Source: Stictocephala bisonia
Lineage: Eukaryota > Arthropoda > Insecta > Hemiptera > Membracidae
Length of the DNA stretch: 64,000 nucleotides
Reading direction: 5' to 3'
NCBI GenBank assembly: GCA_035578905.1
Contig: JAQJVL010000101.1
Coordinates: forward strand, 2,007,051 to 2,071,050
Shown here: positions 1-10,719 of the stretch, one piece after another
Layout: each line of letters opens with the position of its first letter
Position numbering within the stretch: position 1 is the first letter of the stretch
The notes under the pieces: generated by a model
Seen by the model: the letters and a program-made list of their open reading frames with translations, nothing else
Told to the model about the DNA's origin: nothing
The model's database searches: none
Made by a program: the position numbers and the translations under genes

Positions 1-380
1 CTGTAACATTTTTATCAGAAACATATATTTTATTTATTGGTTTGATTTTTACTAGATAAGTACCCAATAAAAATGTAGGCCTATATTCAATATTAATTTA
101 TTTTTCAATAGTTTTAGAACAAAAAAAACCTTAAATTAACAAAATTACAGTTTTATTAATACTATTGGTTTGGTTGTTACTAGATAAGTAATAAAAATGT
201 TGGCCTATTTATTAAAAATAACTGTAATTAATTTTTCAATTCAGTTTTCAATAATTTTAGGAAAATGAAAAAAACTAAAAGTATCCAAATTACAGTTTTA
301 TTAAATTCTTACATAAATGCATAGTCATTTTTATTCTTGGTACAATAAAAAAGAAAACAGATCAAAAAAGAGTATTTTGA

Positions 381-2210
381 TTAATGTGATCCTTGTTGCT
401 GTTTGCCTGTAAGTAATGAGTCAAAGTCAGGAGTTATTGAACTTAATTTTATTCTTAAATCCTCTTCTACACATGATAGTTTGTTTCTATATTTGTTTTT
501 CAAGTACAAAAGTTCAGAAAAACCACTCTCACACAAGTAGCTGGTGACAAAAGGCATAAGAAACAGCATGACTCTCTGGAAGAGCATTGGATAGTCAGTT
601 TTACACTCGATCCAGAATTCGATTAATGATTTCTCTTTAAAAACATCTTTCACTGAACTGTCTTCGGATAAATCAATAAATCTTTCTTGTAGTTCCATTT
701 CATTTGGTGAGTTTCCTGCAAAAGGATTTCTAATCCAGTCAAGTTCTGAATAATCTTCAAAGAAATATTTATCAAAACTCTCTTGAAGACTTTTCAAGTG
801 ATGAATTATATCATCAAACACATCTTGTTTTGGATGGATATCATTTTCCTCTAAAAATGATGACAGTGTAGAAAATGCTGATACATTCTTATTCTGTACA
901 TTCGAACAAAAAAGGACCAACTTTTTCTTGAAGCTGTTTATTTTGTCATTGACTGTAAAGACGGTTGTGTTTGCTCCCTGAAGACTCATGTTCAGCGTGT
1001 TGAGCAGGTAAAAAATATCTGCTAAATATGCCAATCTTGAGAGCCATTCTTCATTACAAAACAAGTTCTTCATATCACTGTTCTTTTCAGTCAGAAGCAT
1101 CAGAACTTCTGACCTTAGTTCGAATAGACGAGTGAAAATTTTCCCACGAGACAACCATCTCACTTCCGTGTGTAAGAGAAGAGTTTTGAACTTGCCACCC
1201 ATATCTTCACATATCAAGGAGAATAATCGTGAATTTAAAGCCCTTGCCTTTATGAAGTTTATTACTTTCACTGCATCTGTCAGAACGGAGGTTAAACTTT
1301 CTGGCATGCCTTTAGCAGCCAATGCTTCCCGGTGGATAACACAATGTGTACTTCGGCATTCAGGAGCAACTTCCTTTACTCTTGCTGCTAGCCCTGTCAA
1401 TTTGCCAGACATAGCTTTAGCTCCATCAGTGCATAAACCTATACACTTTGACCAAGGAATGCCGATTTTGATCAAATACTCATTAATCGTGTTAAAAATT
1501 ACTTCCGCTGTTGTGTTTGATTCAAGTGGTTTGCAGAACAAAAACTCTTCTATAACTTCTTTATGAAAATCAAATCGTACAAATACTAGTAGCTGTGCTA
1601 AATTTGCTATGTCGGTGCTTTCGTCAACTTGAAGTGCAAAATATGTGCATTTTTGTAGTTTTAAACACAATTGTTCTTCAATATTGGAAGACATATCGGC
1701 AATTCGTCTCCTTACTGTGTTGTTTGACAATGGTATTTTTTTCATTTCTGTGGCTGCCTTTTCTCCTAATACAGCTTGGACCATATCCACAGCGGCCGGA
1801 AGTACAAGGGTTTCACCTATTGTGTGAGGCTTTCCATCTTTTGCAATCCTATAACTAGCAAGGTAGGACGCCTTTAATAAGTTAGTATCAGTATTTACAA
1901 AGTTTGTCATGCATTTATTTTCTTTCTTGAAAAAAGTAGATTTTCTTTTAAAGAATTCTATCGGCTTACCAACCAAATCAGAGTGCTTTGTGCTTTGGTG
2001 ACGCTTCAGCAGTGAAGGCTTCATGCTTTGGTTCGAAAGTGTTTCAAAACAAACAACACACTGAGGAATGGGATTGTCGCTGTTTTCTGTGCCGGACTTG
2101 ACAATAAAACCATACTGTAAGTAGCTTTCATCATACTTACGCTTGGCCTGTGGTTTAGGTTTCTTAACACTGTCCTTTGAAGTCCCAGGATTCACCAGAA
2201 ACCGCTTCAT
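381..2210 (-). CDS. hAT transposase (BED finger, ZBED5/SCAND3-like), apparently intact
   Basis: A 609-residue uninterrupted protein that would catalyse cut-and-paste transposition in the nucleus. Residues 51-76 hold a BED-type zinc finger (C51-x2-C54-x16-H71-x4-H76) after a basic N terminus. The RNase H-like core shows LQVDEST (D196), CTDGAKAMSG (D262) and the family block CVIHREALAAK (about 290-300), then TEVRWLSRG near 348-356. The C-terminal hAT dimerisation block contains SYLCESGFSELLYLKNKYRN; E561 is the likely third catalytic acid by analogy with Hermes. The ATG at 2208-2210 lies about 390 bases inside the terminal repeat. The closest familiar relatives are the ZBED5/FAM200/SCAND3-type transposases. 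No stop or frameshift is visible, so it is either a young copy or a domesticated gene; the nearby hAT terminus favours a young transposon. Confidence 0.95.
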   Translation of the reverse strand: MKRFLVNPGTSKDSVKKPKPQAKRKYDESYLQYGFIVKSGTENSDNPIPQCVVCFETLSNQSMKPSLLKRHQSTKHSDLVGKPIEFFKRKSTFFKKENKCMTNFVNTDTNLLKASYLASYRIAKDGKPHTIGETLVLPAAVDMVQAVLGEKAATEMKKIPLSNNTVRRRIADMSSNIEEQLCLKLQKCTYFALQVDESTDIANLAQLLVFVRFDFHKEVIEEFLFCKPLESNTTAEVIFNTINEYLIKIGIPWSKCIGLCTDGAKAMSGKLTGLAARVKEVAPECRSTHCVIHREALAAKGMPESLTSVLTDAVKVINFIKARALNSRLFSLICEDMGGKFKTLLLHTEVRWLSRGKIFTRLFELRSEVLMLLTEKNSDMKNLFCNEEWLSRLAYLADIFYLLNTLNMSLQGANTTVFTVNDKINSFKKKLVLFCSNVQNKNVSAFSTLSSFLEENDIHPKQDVFDDIIHHLKSLQESFDKYFFEDYSELDWIRNPFAGNSPNEMELQERFIDLSEDSSVKDVFKEKSLIEFWIECKTDYPMLFQRVMLFLMPFVTSYLCESGFSELLYLKNKYRNKLSCVEEDLRIKLSSITPDFDSLLTGKQQQGSH

Positions 2211-2579
2211 AGCTTATAATGGAAGTACAAAAAATCACAAACAACAGTTATGACGGTGAATAAAGCGTGGAAACCAATGTCTATTCACCTAATCACCAAT
2301 CACCACTGTTATTGACGTTCTCTTCGATGTGAACGCTCCGACTGCTGGACTCAAACTGGCTATCGCGCAGCTGGCGGAGCGGAACGACAGTTGGAGCGAG
2401 TCAAAGTAGAGGGGGGGGGGGGGGAGAGTGGGTGTCGGGAGGAAGGAGGGGAGTTACACGGCCACTACGCCGCATCAGTCTAGCGTCTAGCGGCTTATGC
2501 TGTTTAGTGGTGATGTGTTCCACTAAACTGTGATGCGTACCACCTGAAATCTTCCCACGTACCACTAGTGGTACGCGTA

Positions 2580-2599
2580 CCACCGGTTGGGAACCCCTG
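2580..2599 (-). repeat. hAT terminal inverted repeat (right end)
   Basis: The minus strand reads CAGGGGTTCCCAACCGGTGG from 2599 inward. The CAGnGGTTCCCAAnC start is characteristic of hAT termini. The partner end is not in the window. Confidence 0.85.
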
Positions 2600-2625
2600 G
2601 CCTATACTATACTGAGATATCGTCT

Positions 2626-2713
2626 AGAAGAGATAACTGGACACCAAGCTTGTAAGTTATCTCTTCTATGACTGATGACATTAATATTTATAAATGGTAT
2701 AAATATTAATGTG
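2626..2713. repeat. Two adjacent perfect hairpins
   Basis: The first hairpin has a 13-bp perfect stem (AGAAGAGATAACT 2626-2638, complement 2655-2667) with a 16-base loop. Ten bases later there is a 15-bp perfect stem (ACATTAATATTTATA 2678-2692, complement 2698-2712) with a 5-base loop. They sit right next to the hAT insertion. No gene is recognisable; they could be a foldback-element remnant or a small structured RNA. Confidence 0.7.
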
Positions 2714-3171
2714 ATCGGTTCGTGTAAATAGAGATTCTTTGTTAATGCCATTGGTCTGAGGATGGTAAACGTGGTTTGTCAAAGTGGATCACCTCATGTT
2801 CCTTGTTGTGTTCAGATAGTTATCAATCTTAGATATATCATGTTTACTTATTTTTGTTTTCTCATAGGTATCCTCAGCTTCCGATTTCATAACCTCATTC
2901 CACTTCTCAATTGGACTTTGAAAAAGAGTATTTTGACTAACGTTTATTCTAAATCACCGATTCGATGAGTCTAGTTATCCACCGCATAACAAACACATAC
3001 GTAAAAATACAAAGAACTCGTTTAGGTTAAAACATTATTTCTTATCATGACATGACGTCATTATGACGTTTTCCTCACCCGATTAAATAAAATCACCAAA
3101 GCAAGTAGAAACTAGATAAATTTGGATTAAAGTTTCGATTGGCTCATACATCTGTTTATTTATTTGTTCGT
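2714..3171. other. Unannotated AT-rich spacer
   Basis: No gene or repeat recognised. A TGACGTCA-like palindrome occurs near 3053-3060. Confidence 0.5.
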
Positions 3172-3430
3172 AAGAAGCGTCAAGATGTGGGTGAATACGG
3201 ACTTCAAATGAGTATGATGAGTATTGATGAGCGAATGGAGACATTGTTACAAACTAAGGCCGACTATTCCTTAGGAAGTGTTATTAATTAATAGCGCAAT
3301 GACAAATGAACAACCGGTAGTTATCAGCTAATCCCTTTCAAAATTTGTTATAACTCTGATTGGGATCGGACCGTGAGCCTTTAGAACATGACGCTGAGAT
3401 TTAACCAACTACGCTACCGACCAATTAAGT
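3172..3430 (-). repeat. SINE copy 1 (tRNA-like head)
   Basis: On the minus strand the head (about 3424-3348) resembles a tRNA: an A-box-like GGTAGCGTAGTTGG and a B-box-like GGTCCGATCCC. The 3' part includes CTATTAATTAATA and the direct complement of ATGAGTATGATGAGT (3209). It shares this body and tail with the copies at 27105, 39640 and 41866. Non-autonomous, presumably mobilised by a LINE. Confidence 0.7.
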
Positions 3431-4293
3431 ATATGTCATATTTAGTAGATATTAAATAACATTTAATTGTATGCAGTTATATAATTAACAATTACACAGT
3501 GTATTTAACAGTATCTAGGTGAAAATTGAGAGTTATTACTAAACATTTAGATCAGTCAGAAAATACGTCCGATGTATAGTGTGTACATAGGAACGATTTA
3601 AAATATGTAAGAAAAAGTCTGAACATTTAAACTTAACTTAATATATTGCATTTATATTTCTTCTTAATCACCTCTGAAATAAGTATTCAATATGTAGTAT
3701 ATTGACCCATTTAATGTTCTCGTGTTGAGCTTTATTCAATCAAGTAGTAAACAGGCGTAGATGGGTGGAGCTGAATCCATTACAACAGCAGAACAATGAC
3801 AAAGGCTGCTTCACTTTCACTTTTCTGTTAGCTCAAGTTTAATTTAATGTTTCTACAGTACCTTGCATAATTACTGGGGGCATGAGACATTTATCACCAA
3901 CAACATATCAACTATGCACACTTTGGTGTCCAACCGCCTCCACCCTCCTCAGCTGTTCTCTGAGTAGGTCATTCAATTTAACTAGTAGGACATAAAATAG
4001 TAAAATTAGGTAAAAGTTAATATAAATTTTAAAGAACTGAAAGAAAAGAACAGAAGAGATACCACTCATATATAACATTATAAGAGCTAATATTAATTAT
4101 AATAAATGTATGTATTTGCAAATAATAATATTTAAAAAGGGGTGAATTTAGGGACAGTTGGCATATTCTTACAATTAAATCTAAAAATCAAAATACTAAG
4201 CTATACAAAAGTCTAGATAAAGACAAAATAAATAATAGTAACTATAATTTATAACAAGAATATTTGGTTTTGGTAATAAAGTTTTTTTTTCTA
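3431..4293. other. Spacer; one weak reading frame
   Basis: Mostly AT-rich. On the minus strand about 3890-4000 an open frame ending in a stop includes NDLLREQLRRVEAVGHQSVH, preceded by a pyrimidine-rich tract and TAG. It is too short to call an exon. Confidence 0.4.
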
Positions 4294-4297
4294 TTAA

Positions 4298-5534
4298 GGG
4301 GATTCACCACTGAAAATAGTGAAAAATCATGAAATTTTCCAAACAATTTTTTTGTCTGATTTTGTAATTTGGAACCTACTGAACAAGAATATAGTACCCT
4401 AAGACCTATATCTTAACCTTAATTATGAAAAAAATTACATTTTTTGCATACGCGTCAATGGCCAAAATTTCACATTTTTACTAGATACCTTATTTTTTTG
4501 CTAAAATGTCATAATATTTATTTATTTGATATATTTTCATTATAAATATGTAAACCACATATTTAGATCTTGTTATATACACATATTCAATAATTGTACT
4601 GTTTTATTATTGAATAATAAAACAGTCTTAGCCCTGGTCTTAGCCCTGGAAAAAACGCTGCCAAGATTGCCAAGCACTTCGACAATAAAAAGACTAGCAC
4701 TGGCACAGAAGCGTAAAAAGATGAAGTTCACAGAGTACAGAAGGAAGTTGAGACATGCACAGCTTGAGGAAGAAAGCAGGAAAATAGAAGCGGAGGGGAA
4801 AACATATGGTGCCGGTGAGTTTTGAACGTCAACGACCGAACTCTGTTTTATTTTACGATGTATATATATATATTTTTTTTATTGAACACTGATACGATAA
4901 TGTGATCTAATATTGATGTGTAATACAAGCTTTTGACCTAATGTATTGTGTAAATTTATTTCACAACTAAAAACTAAAAAATATACTTGAATTAAACGTA
5001 TGTTCAAACGCAGTTTTCAGAAAGTTTTAATTTCGACAAATTTTCAGACAAAAATCGATATATCTTGAGTACCAATTGAGCTAGAGAGTTCATATTTTCA
5101 CCGCATATTTAGTAGATCCTTTACTAAATATTTAGGTAGAATTAGATTTTTAGGTGAATATGTTGCTTAGAAACATAATTTTATATATATGCAAGTTTTT
5201 TTGAAAAAAACTTCTAAAGTTTACTTTATGATTGTTCAAAAACCACTAATGCTACCATGATAATTCTACCTAAATATTTAGATTAGATCATTATCTTCAA
5301 AATGAGGCCATGAGCAGTGTAATATGTTGAATAGTTTCTTAGATATATCACTTTGAAAAATGGTCTGAAAAACGTGAAAAAACCCGTTTTTATTCGCTGT
5401 AGCCCGTATGTGACAACTTGTTGGCCATTTTATATTTTTGTATTTTTTGTTAGCCTACTACACACAAGAAAAAAATATTTGAGCCATTTTTATTGTGTAT
5501 TTCAAAAAAAGTATTTTTTCAGTGGTGAATCCCC
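4298..5534. mobile_element. 1.24-kb DNA transposon with 19-bp perfect TIRs and TTAA flanks
   Basis: The left end GGGGATTCACCACTGAAAA (4298-4316) is an exact reverse complement of the right end (5516-5534). TTAA abuts both ends (4294-4297, 5535-5538), so the target duplication is TTAA or, since the site is palindromic, just TA. The inside is AT-rich with one short coding-like stretch (see 4636). TTAA suggests piggyBac-type insertion, but the termini do not look like classical piggyBac ends and the coding relic looks Mutator-like, so superfamily is unresolved. Confidence 0.85.
4636..4825 (+). pseudogene. Possible Mutator-like transposase C-terminal relic
   Basis: Inside the TTAA-flanked element, about 60 codons read as charged, helical sequence (KRKKMKFTEYRRKLRHAQLE) and end in EGKTYGAGEF then TGA. 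The basic helix plus a terminal YGAG-aromatic tail is reminiscent of the end of Mutator/Phantom-like transposases in arthropods; this is memory-based and tentative. The catalytic core is absent. It could be the last fragment of the parental transposase retained in a deletion derivative. Confidence 0.3.
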
Positions 5535-5538
5535 TTAA

Positions 5539-6328
5539 AGAAACTAACAGATAAAATACACTCTAACCAATGCCTACTGTAATTAATATGAACACAAAAT
5601 ATTATATTAATTTAATTTATAAGTACAGATAAAAAAAGAAGATATATGTACATATATTTTGTATTGGAAAATAATAATAAAGGCAAATACAAAAGTAGTG
5701 TAATTTAATCATAACCTCTAGTATTGAATCTAGCACCGTTCACTGACATAAATACAATTCTGTCCATACAACAACAGCAAGCCCCAGATAACTGAAAGTG
5801 ATCTTTGATTTTAAATTTAGTTGAAGTTATAATTTTTGGAAGTGTTAGTAAATTGTTATATTCAGTGTTCAATGTGAGCTGTATGAGGGAATATGTTGAT
5901 AAATGGAAATCTAGAACGTATAGTCTAATCAATAGCACGTTAAAAACGTAAAAGAACGTTTGTTTTTAACAATGTAAAGCAGAATATTCGTTTCTTTAAA
6001 AAATCTTGACACGTTTGATTCTATATTTTATTTATAAAAGTTATTTTACTCATCAGCAGTGTAAAATGTATGCTTGTTTGAACATTGATGTGTAACATAA
6101 CATTTGCATAACACTCAAGTTCAAGTGGGCAAACATCTTACATTGAATATCCAAGGCTATATAATAAGTAATATTACTTGTAAACTAAATTACCGTAATG
6201 GTTATTAGTCATGTGTACTTGACACTGCTCGCAATCTCCAATTGGCCATTTAGGGAAAGTGAGGCCAACATCCGCCAAGGCTGCCAGGATCACTCGCCAA
6301 TGGCATATCCGGTTGGGTGTTTTTGGTG
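5539..6328. other. AT-rich spacer
   Basis: No gene, RNA or repeat recognised. Composition rises slightly in GC near 6230-6320. Confidence 0.5.
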
Positions 6329-6437
6329 TATCGTAACAGACTCAGCTGTGTCTCGCATCACCTGACGTCTTGGTCTTGGTGTATGTTATATCGTAACAGA
6401 CTCAGCTGTGTCTCGTATCATCTGACGTCTTGGTCTT
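6329..6437 (+). repeat. 60-bp tandem duplication
   Basis: TATCGTAACAGACTCAGCTG at 6329 recurs at 6389. The shared segment of about 49 bases also includes CTGACGTCTTGGTCTT. Only three or so substitutions separate the copies, so it is a recent local duplication. Confidence 0.85.
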
Positions 6438-7426
6438 ACGAATTAGTATGACAACGAGATTAGCTTCTCAACATAAACTATAAGAGACTGTGTGTTTATC
6501 TTAAATATGCTGATTATTTTAAGACTTAATATTTTAATCTCAATTTATTATAATCTCATTTCATTTCAAATTTACGATAACGTGTTTCCTTCCTGCCTTA
6601 AGTCATTCAATTATAATACTCATTACATAAAGCTTTCTATGAGTATTACAATTTTCATTATTAGAAACACTGATGGAACCACTTAAAAATGTTTATAAAC
6701 ATAATCAGTTACCATGAAATCATTTAATGTTACTATATTCAACCATTACTACCATATTTGTTTTTTATATTTATCATTATGTTCCATACAATATAATAAT
6801 TTGTGGTTTATTTCAGTAAAATTATATACACAATTTAATGTCTCATAAATTGGAGAAACCCCAACTACTACGATTTGGTACAGGATAATAAAATTGTTCG
6901 CATCTTAATGTTTGTATAATGAGTCCTTTCTTTAATAAACTAAATATTCCAGTTCATATAATACGAATTAAAGTCGTTATAAGATAGTTTATTATATAAT
7001 TGTTATTTTATGTAATTTCAATTACATTTTAACACATACATTTTTTAAAGTCATTAGAACTACCAGAAATATGAAGTTTAAAAAAACATGATGTTGCCTT
7101 AAACTTTTACGGCTGTTTCAAAATTTTTTTAACAGCTAATGGATTGAAAAACTTACATTTTTCGTATTAACTGACAGATATGTGAACTGGTTTCCTTCGA
7201 TGTTTTCCGACACGATTGACAGTGAATGTTAAATGAAACCAACAATGCTACTCTTAAACATACACAAGTGGTCTGGTTATACATAGTGTTTAAATGTATG
7301 ATTTATACCCGGCTAGAGACTTAAACATTTACATTAAGATTATTACTAAAACACTCAAAGGCGTACAAATTCATCATTTAATATTCAATACGTACAAACT
7401 ATTTCTGTATCTAAATAGATGTGCAA
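6438..7426. other. AT-rich spacer
   Basis: No gene or repeat family recognised. The last 150 bases would include the 3' UTR of the candidate exon at 7427-7602. Confidence 0.5.
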
Positions 7427-7602
7427 TCACAGTGTATAAGCATATGTTTTACTTCCAGTTGATCTAAGCAATGCAGTGATTGTTTCTCTCATTCGTAAAA
7501 ATAGGTCATCACTCGTCTTTTGTCGGACGAGAGGCTGTAAAACGTGCTGAGCGAGATTTGACGTTCTCATGGACTCCAAATTGATCTTCTCTTGACACGC
7601 AT
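7427..7602 (-). CDS. Candidate terminal exon of an unrecognised gene
   Basis: On the minus strand a T-rich tract and TATATTTAG (acceptor AG at 7604-7603) precede 176 bases that read, after a 2-base carry-over, 57 codons then TGA (7429-7427). The protein is balanced and polar-helical, with stretches such as CQEKINLESMRTSNLAQHVL and SDDLFLRMRETITALLRS and the end KTYAYTL. GC content is clearly above the surroundings. I do not recognise the family. No cysteine pattern, membrane segment or repeat is seen. The upstream exon(s) should lie at higher coordinates but are not identifiable by eye. It could instead be a fragment of a decayed gene. Confidence 0.45.
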
Positions 7603-7666
7603 CTAAATATAAAAAATAAATTCATGTTTTTGTCGATTGCTAGGGTCAAATTATCTCAGATATAGT

Positions 7667-7740
7667 TAAGGTTGAGTGGAAGAGAGGACTTAATAGTCCT
7701 GACTCCGCCTAATAAAGACAATTTTCATTTCATTTCATTT
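7667..7740 (+). repeat. Retroelement 3' tail, copy 1
   Basis: AAGGTTGAGTGGAAGAGAGG followed by a small hairpin (GGACT...AGTCC), AATAAAG, and a (CATTT)n tail. The same unit occurs at 58056 in the same orientation. Layout (stem-loop, AATAAA, short simple-repeat tail) is that of a LINE or LINE-mobilised SINE 3' end; no coding part is attached. Confidence 0.75.
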
Positions 7741-8559
7741 AGTAACTCATACAAGTTTATCAGTGTGTACCACTTTAAACTCCACAAGCAGATTTTAATG
7801 ACCATAAAAAATTTAATAGTTACTATAATGTAACAATACAATCCCTGTTTTGACCATTCCATTTAACTTCAGTCTGGTTATGACAGATATCCTGAAAATA
7901 TATTCAGTCTTAAATATAAAATTATGTCAAACAGAGAATACTACAAAATAGACTTGATTGAGTGACATGTTATTTATGTACCCAGTTAATGGTTACGATC
8001 ACAGGCAGAGATTTAACAATTACACCTGGAGAAAAATTTGGTGTGTGAGATAACTTCTCCAAAATTATTTATTTATAAATAGTGAAGTTTTTGAAGTCTT
8101 CATTTGAAACTGCATAAATTTTTCTTTTAATTAAAAAAAAATAATAATAATTAATTCAAACTTTACATTATAATTATTGTACAGGCTGATATGGAATACC
8201 AGTTTATACTACACAAAATAAAAATAATAATAATAATAGACCAGACATACAGTAGTACGTTTTGAAGTCTAACTGAAAGAGCCACTGCTATTGAATAGGA
8301 AATGATATTGACACTCGAACAGCTCTCCAGTCGTCCTTGCCTGAGGAACAATTTGAAGGAAACCTAAATTATAGGATATAGCAAGGAAGTTTGGAATTCC
8401 AAAGCATATAAAAACAGTCATGGTGGTTCATTAGTAACAATCTGTGAGCATGAGCCCTGAAAAAACATGAACCAGGAACCATAAATAACTGTTGCAATGA
8501 TTTATGTTCAGAGGAAGGGTGGGCTTGTAGATATCATGTTCATAGTGAATGTCATTCTG
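7741..8559. other. AT-rich spacer
   Basis: A (TAA)n-like run near 8218-8240. Minus strand about 8260-8360 is less AT-rich and open in one frame, but no exon can be defended. From about 8440 degenerate matches to the 72-bp minisatellite begin. Confidence 0.4.
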
Positions 8560-8995
8560 AGAGAGTGTGCTTTTGAAGAAATTATATTCGTAATTTGAGG
8601 CCTGAAGAAATTGGGTTCATAAAAAGTGTTTGGAACATGTAGAAGTAGTGTTCGTTGTTATATATGGTGATTCTGAAGATATTGTACGTACCTACACAAG
8701 GCATGTTCGTTGTGAGGCAAGATAGCCCTCAAGAAATCACATACGTAGAGAGGAAGAATGGTCCTGAAGAAGTCTTTTTCGTTGTGAGGCAAGGTAGCCC
8801 TCCAGAAATCACATACGTAGAGAGGAAGAAGAGTCCTGAAGAAGTCATGTTCGTTGTGAGGCAAGGTAGCTCTTAAGAAATCACATTTGTAGCGAGGGAG
8901 AATGGTCCTGAAGAAGTATTTTTCGTTGTGAGGCAAGGTAGCCCTCAATAAATCACATTAGTAGTGAGGAAGAATGGTCTTGAAGAAGTTGAAGT
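8560..8995. repeat. 72-bp minisatellite
   Basis: TTCGTTGTGAGGCAAGGTAG-type starts occur at 8706, 8778, 8850 and 8922, an exact 72-bp period, with more degenerate copies upstream. As 72 is a multiple of three, both strands stay open for 70-95 codons, but these frames are a by-product of the repeat, not genes. Confidence 0.92.
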
Positions 8996-9426
8996 TTGGG
9001 CTCGTCTATATCATATTATGTTCTATCTGAAAGAAAGTAAATATAAAAATACTATCTTAGGAAATAGAAAGGGTGAAACTGAGCCTAGAGGGTGAAAAAT
9101 AAGCTTGGAGATAATAAAGGCTGAACATAAAAACTGTAGAGGAATGTAGTTTAAGAATTCGTGGCTAAGACTACTACAAGCATACTAATCAAGCTCGGTA
9201 TTGTTAGAGGGGCTGTTAAATTGATCTTGAAGTGACAAAATTCACTAGTTACATGTTGAGGCCAGTGGGACGGAGTCCTGAGGTGGAGAAGAAAATCCTT
9301 TCTTAGTGAGCCTCTAGAGGCTAAGATGTAATGTAAAAATGTTTCAGGTCAATTGGACGTACAGTTTTGGAGAAATTGTAATAAGTGGTAAATGGCTTTT
9401 AGATATATATGTATATTACTGTAATT

Positions 9427-9771
9427 GACTTTAAATCAGTGAAATATCGGGTTTCTTGCCATATTTAGCCAAGTCCTGTGAACTGGCTATGCATTTGGTC
9501 AAATTAAATTGTAAATTTCCGATTAAAATCAGTTTGTTTTCTTAGATAAAAAAGTTTTAAAGTCTAGAGGAATCTGTAAGTCTACTTTTAGAGGTCACAA
9601 AGTACTATATTTAACTCTGAATCAATAAAATATCGTGTTTCTCGCTATGTTATATGATCTGGCTATGCATGATTTAAAACTAAATTGTTAATTTTCCGAT
9701 TGAAAACAGCTTGTTCTCCTAGATAACAAATTTTCATAGTCTATACAAATCTGTAAGTCTACTTTTAGAGG
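9427..9771 (+). repeat. Direct repeat of about 165-180 bp, two copies
   Basis: Both units run from AATATCG(G/T)GTTTCT through TTCCGATT to a shared end AATCTGTAAGTCTACTTTTA (about 9566 and 9745). Divergence is roughly 20-25 percent by eye. They are probably part of a larger decayed element that extends to about 10170. Confidence 0.75.
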
Positions 9772-9779
9772 CCGTAAAT

Positions 9780-10574
9780 TAAACAATTCGATTTACACGC
9801 ACAAATTGAAAAAATAGCTCTACCTAAGGATGAAGGAGGTGGGATAGAGCAAAAAGTCATAGAGCCAAAATGGTAGATCGTCTAAAATCAGGCACAGAAA
9901 ATTATGTTAGTTTTGCTGTAGAACCATTCATTTAGCCGCTATAGTCCAATTAGAGAAACGCTGTTTTTAGAGAAACAATTAGAGAAAATGTTAGGCACTA
10001 AAAAGGCTGCCATCTTCGATTTACTAAGATTTCTTTCAAAATTCCTTCTTATTGCACATTTACAACATAAGCCCTTTTACTCAACAAAATTTCAGCCTCG
10101 CAGGCTTAGTACTTTTTTAGTTACAGCGATGAGAGAATGAGTCAATGGCATTTGCCTTTTATAAGTATAGATTTGATGGATATAAAAAAGCTAATAGTAT
10201 TTTATAATATTGAAATGTTTTTGATATGAAGTATAAAGTAATAGAATATTATAAGACTATTTTGTAAAGAGATGTTATATTCTCTGTAAAGTAGTTGTAT
10301 ACACAACGGTTTGTGTATACAATCCATCACACTTGAGGTTGATGGATCTACCTAAATCAATATTCTAAATACAGAGCTGTTTTGAAAGTTGTTTTCAAAC
10401 TTAAAAAAAGTACAGTACTTGTCCTTTAAATGACTCTTTAGTGCTATTTATATTGATGGAAATTCAAGCTTTATAGATCTATAAAAAATTTAGAACTTTC
10501 CTAGCCAAAGTATAAGTATATTAATAATTTTATAAAAGTTAGTAATATTATATGATTTTGCTTTTGTATTATAA
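9780..10574. other. Degraded repeat sequence and spacer
   Basis: 9800-10175 contains short sentences typical of dispersed arthropod repeats (GGCTGCCATCTTCGATTT, CAGCCTCGCAGGCTTAGTAC, GAGAATGAGTCAATGGCATT). The last is echoed at 13190-13215. No coding potential. 10180-10570 is plain AT-rich. Confidence 0.4.
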
Positions 10575-10660
10575 TAGGGGTCACCCCTGCACGCTTCGTG
10601 TGCCAACCCCGGCACACGCTGCGCTCTATACACCTCGGCCTTCGTTTTCGACAAATGACT
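10575..10660 (+). repeat. Fragment of the GC-rich CACGCTTCG repeat family
   Basis: AGGGGTCACCCCTGCACGCT and CTCGGCCTTCG match the start of the larger copy at 12565 (ACACCCCTCCACGCTTCGCA, TTGGCCTTCGGC). Short truncated copy. Confidence 0.6.
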
Positions 10661-10719
10661 TTTGACTACAATTAATAGTAAATTAACTGTATAACGTGAA
10701 ATATAATATCTATATATTT

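Larger units (their letters stand above)
1..2599 (-). mobile_element. hAT DNA transposon, right part (left end outside window)
   Basis: The element reads leftward. Its 5' terminus is at 2599, where the minus strand begins CAGGGGTTCCCAACCGGTGG, a typical hAT terminal inverted repeat. The flank at 2600-2607 would be the 8-bp target duplication. Just inside the end (2520-2590) GTACCAC/GTGGTAC motifs recur in both orientations, as expected for subterminal transposase-binding sites. A GC-rich leader (2330-2480, with a G run near 2411-2424) precedes the transposase gene. Downstream of the gene, 30-130 and 160-270 are diverged copies of one AT-rich segment containing TACTAGATAAGTA. No matching left terminal repeat is visible, so the element continues past base 1 or has lost that end. 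Confidence 0.88.

Noticed and set aside
1132..1858. Plus-strand frames of 60-144 codons inside the hAT gene
   Set aside because: Antisense shadows of the transposase; no domain resemblance.
3890..4000. Minus-strand frame ending REQLRRVEAVGHQSVHS
   Set aside because: About 30 codons, preceded by hydrophobic AT-rich codons expected by chance; no support.
8655..8948. Overlapping 73- and 96-codon frames on opposite strands
   Set aside because: Both come from the 72-bp minisatellite.
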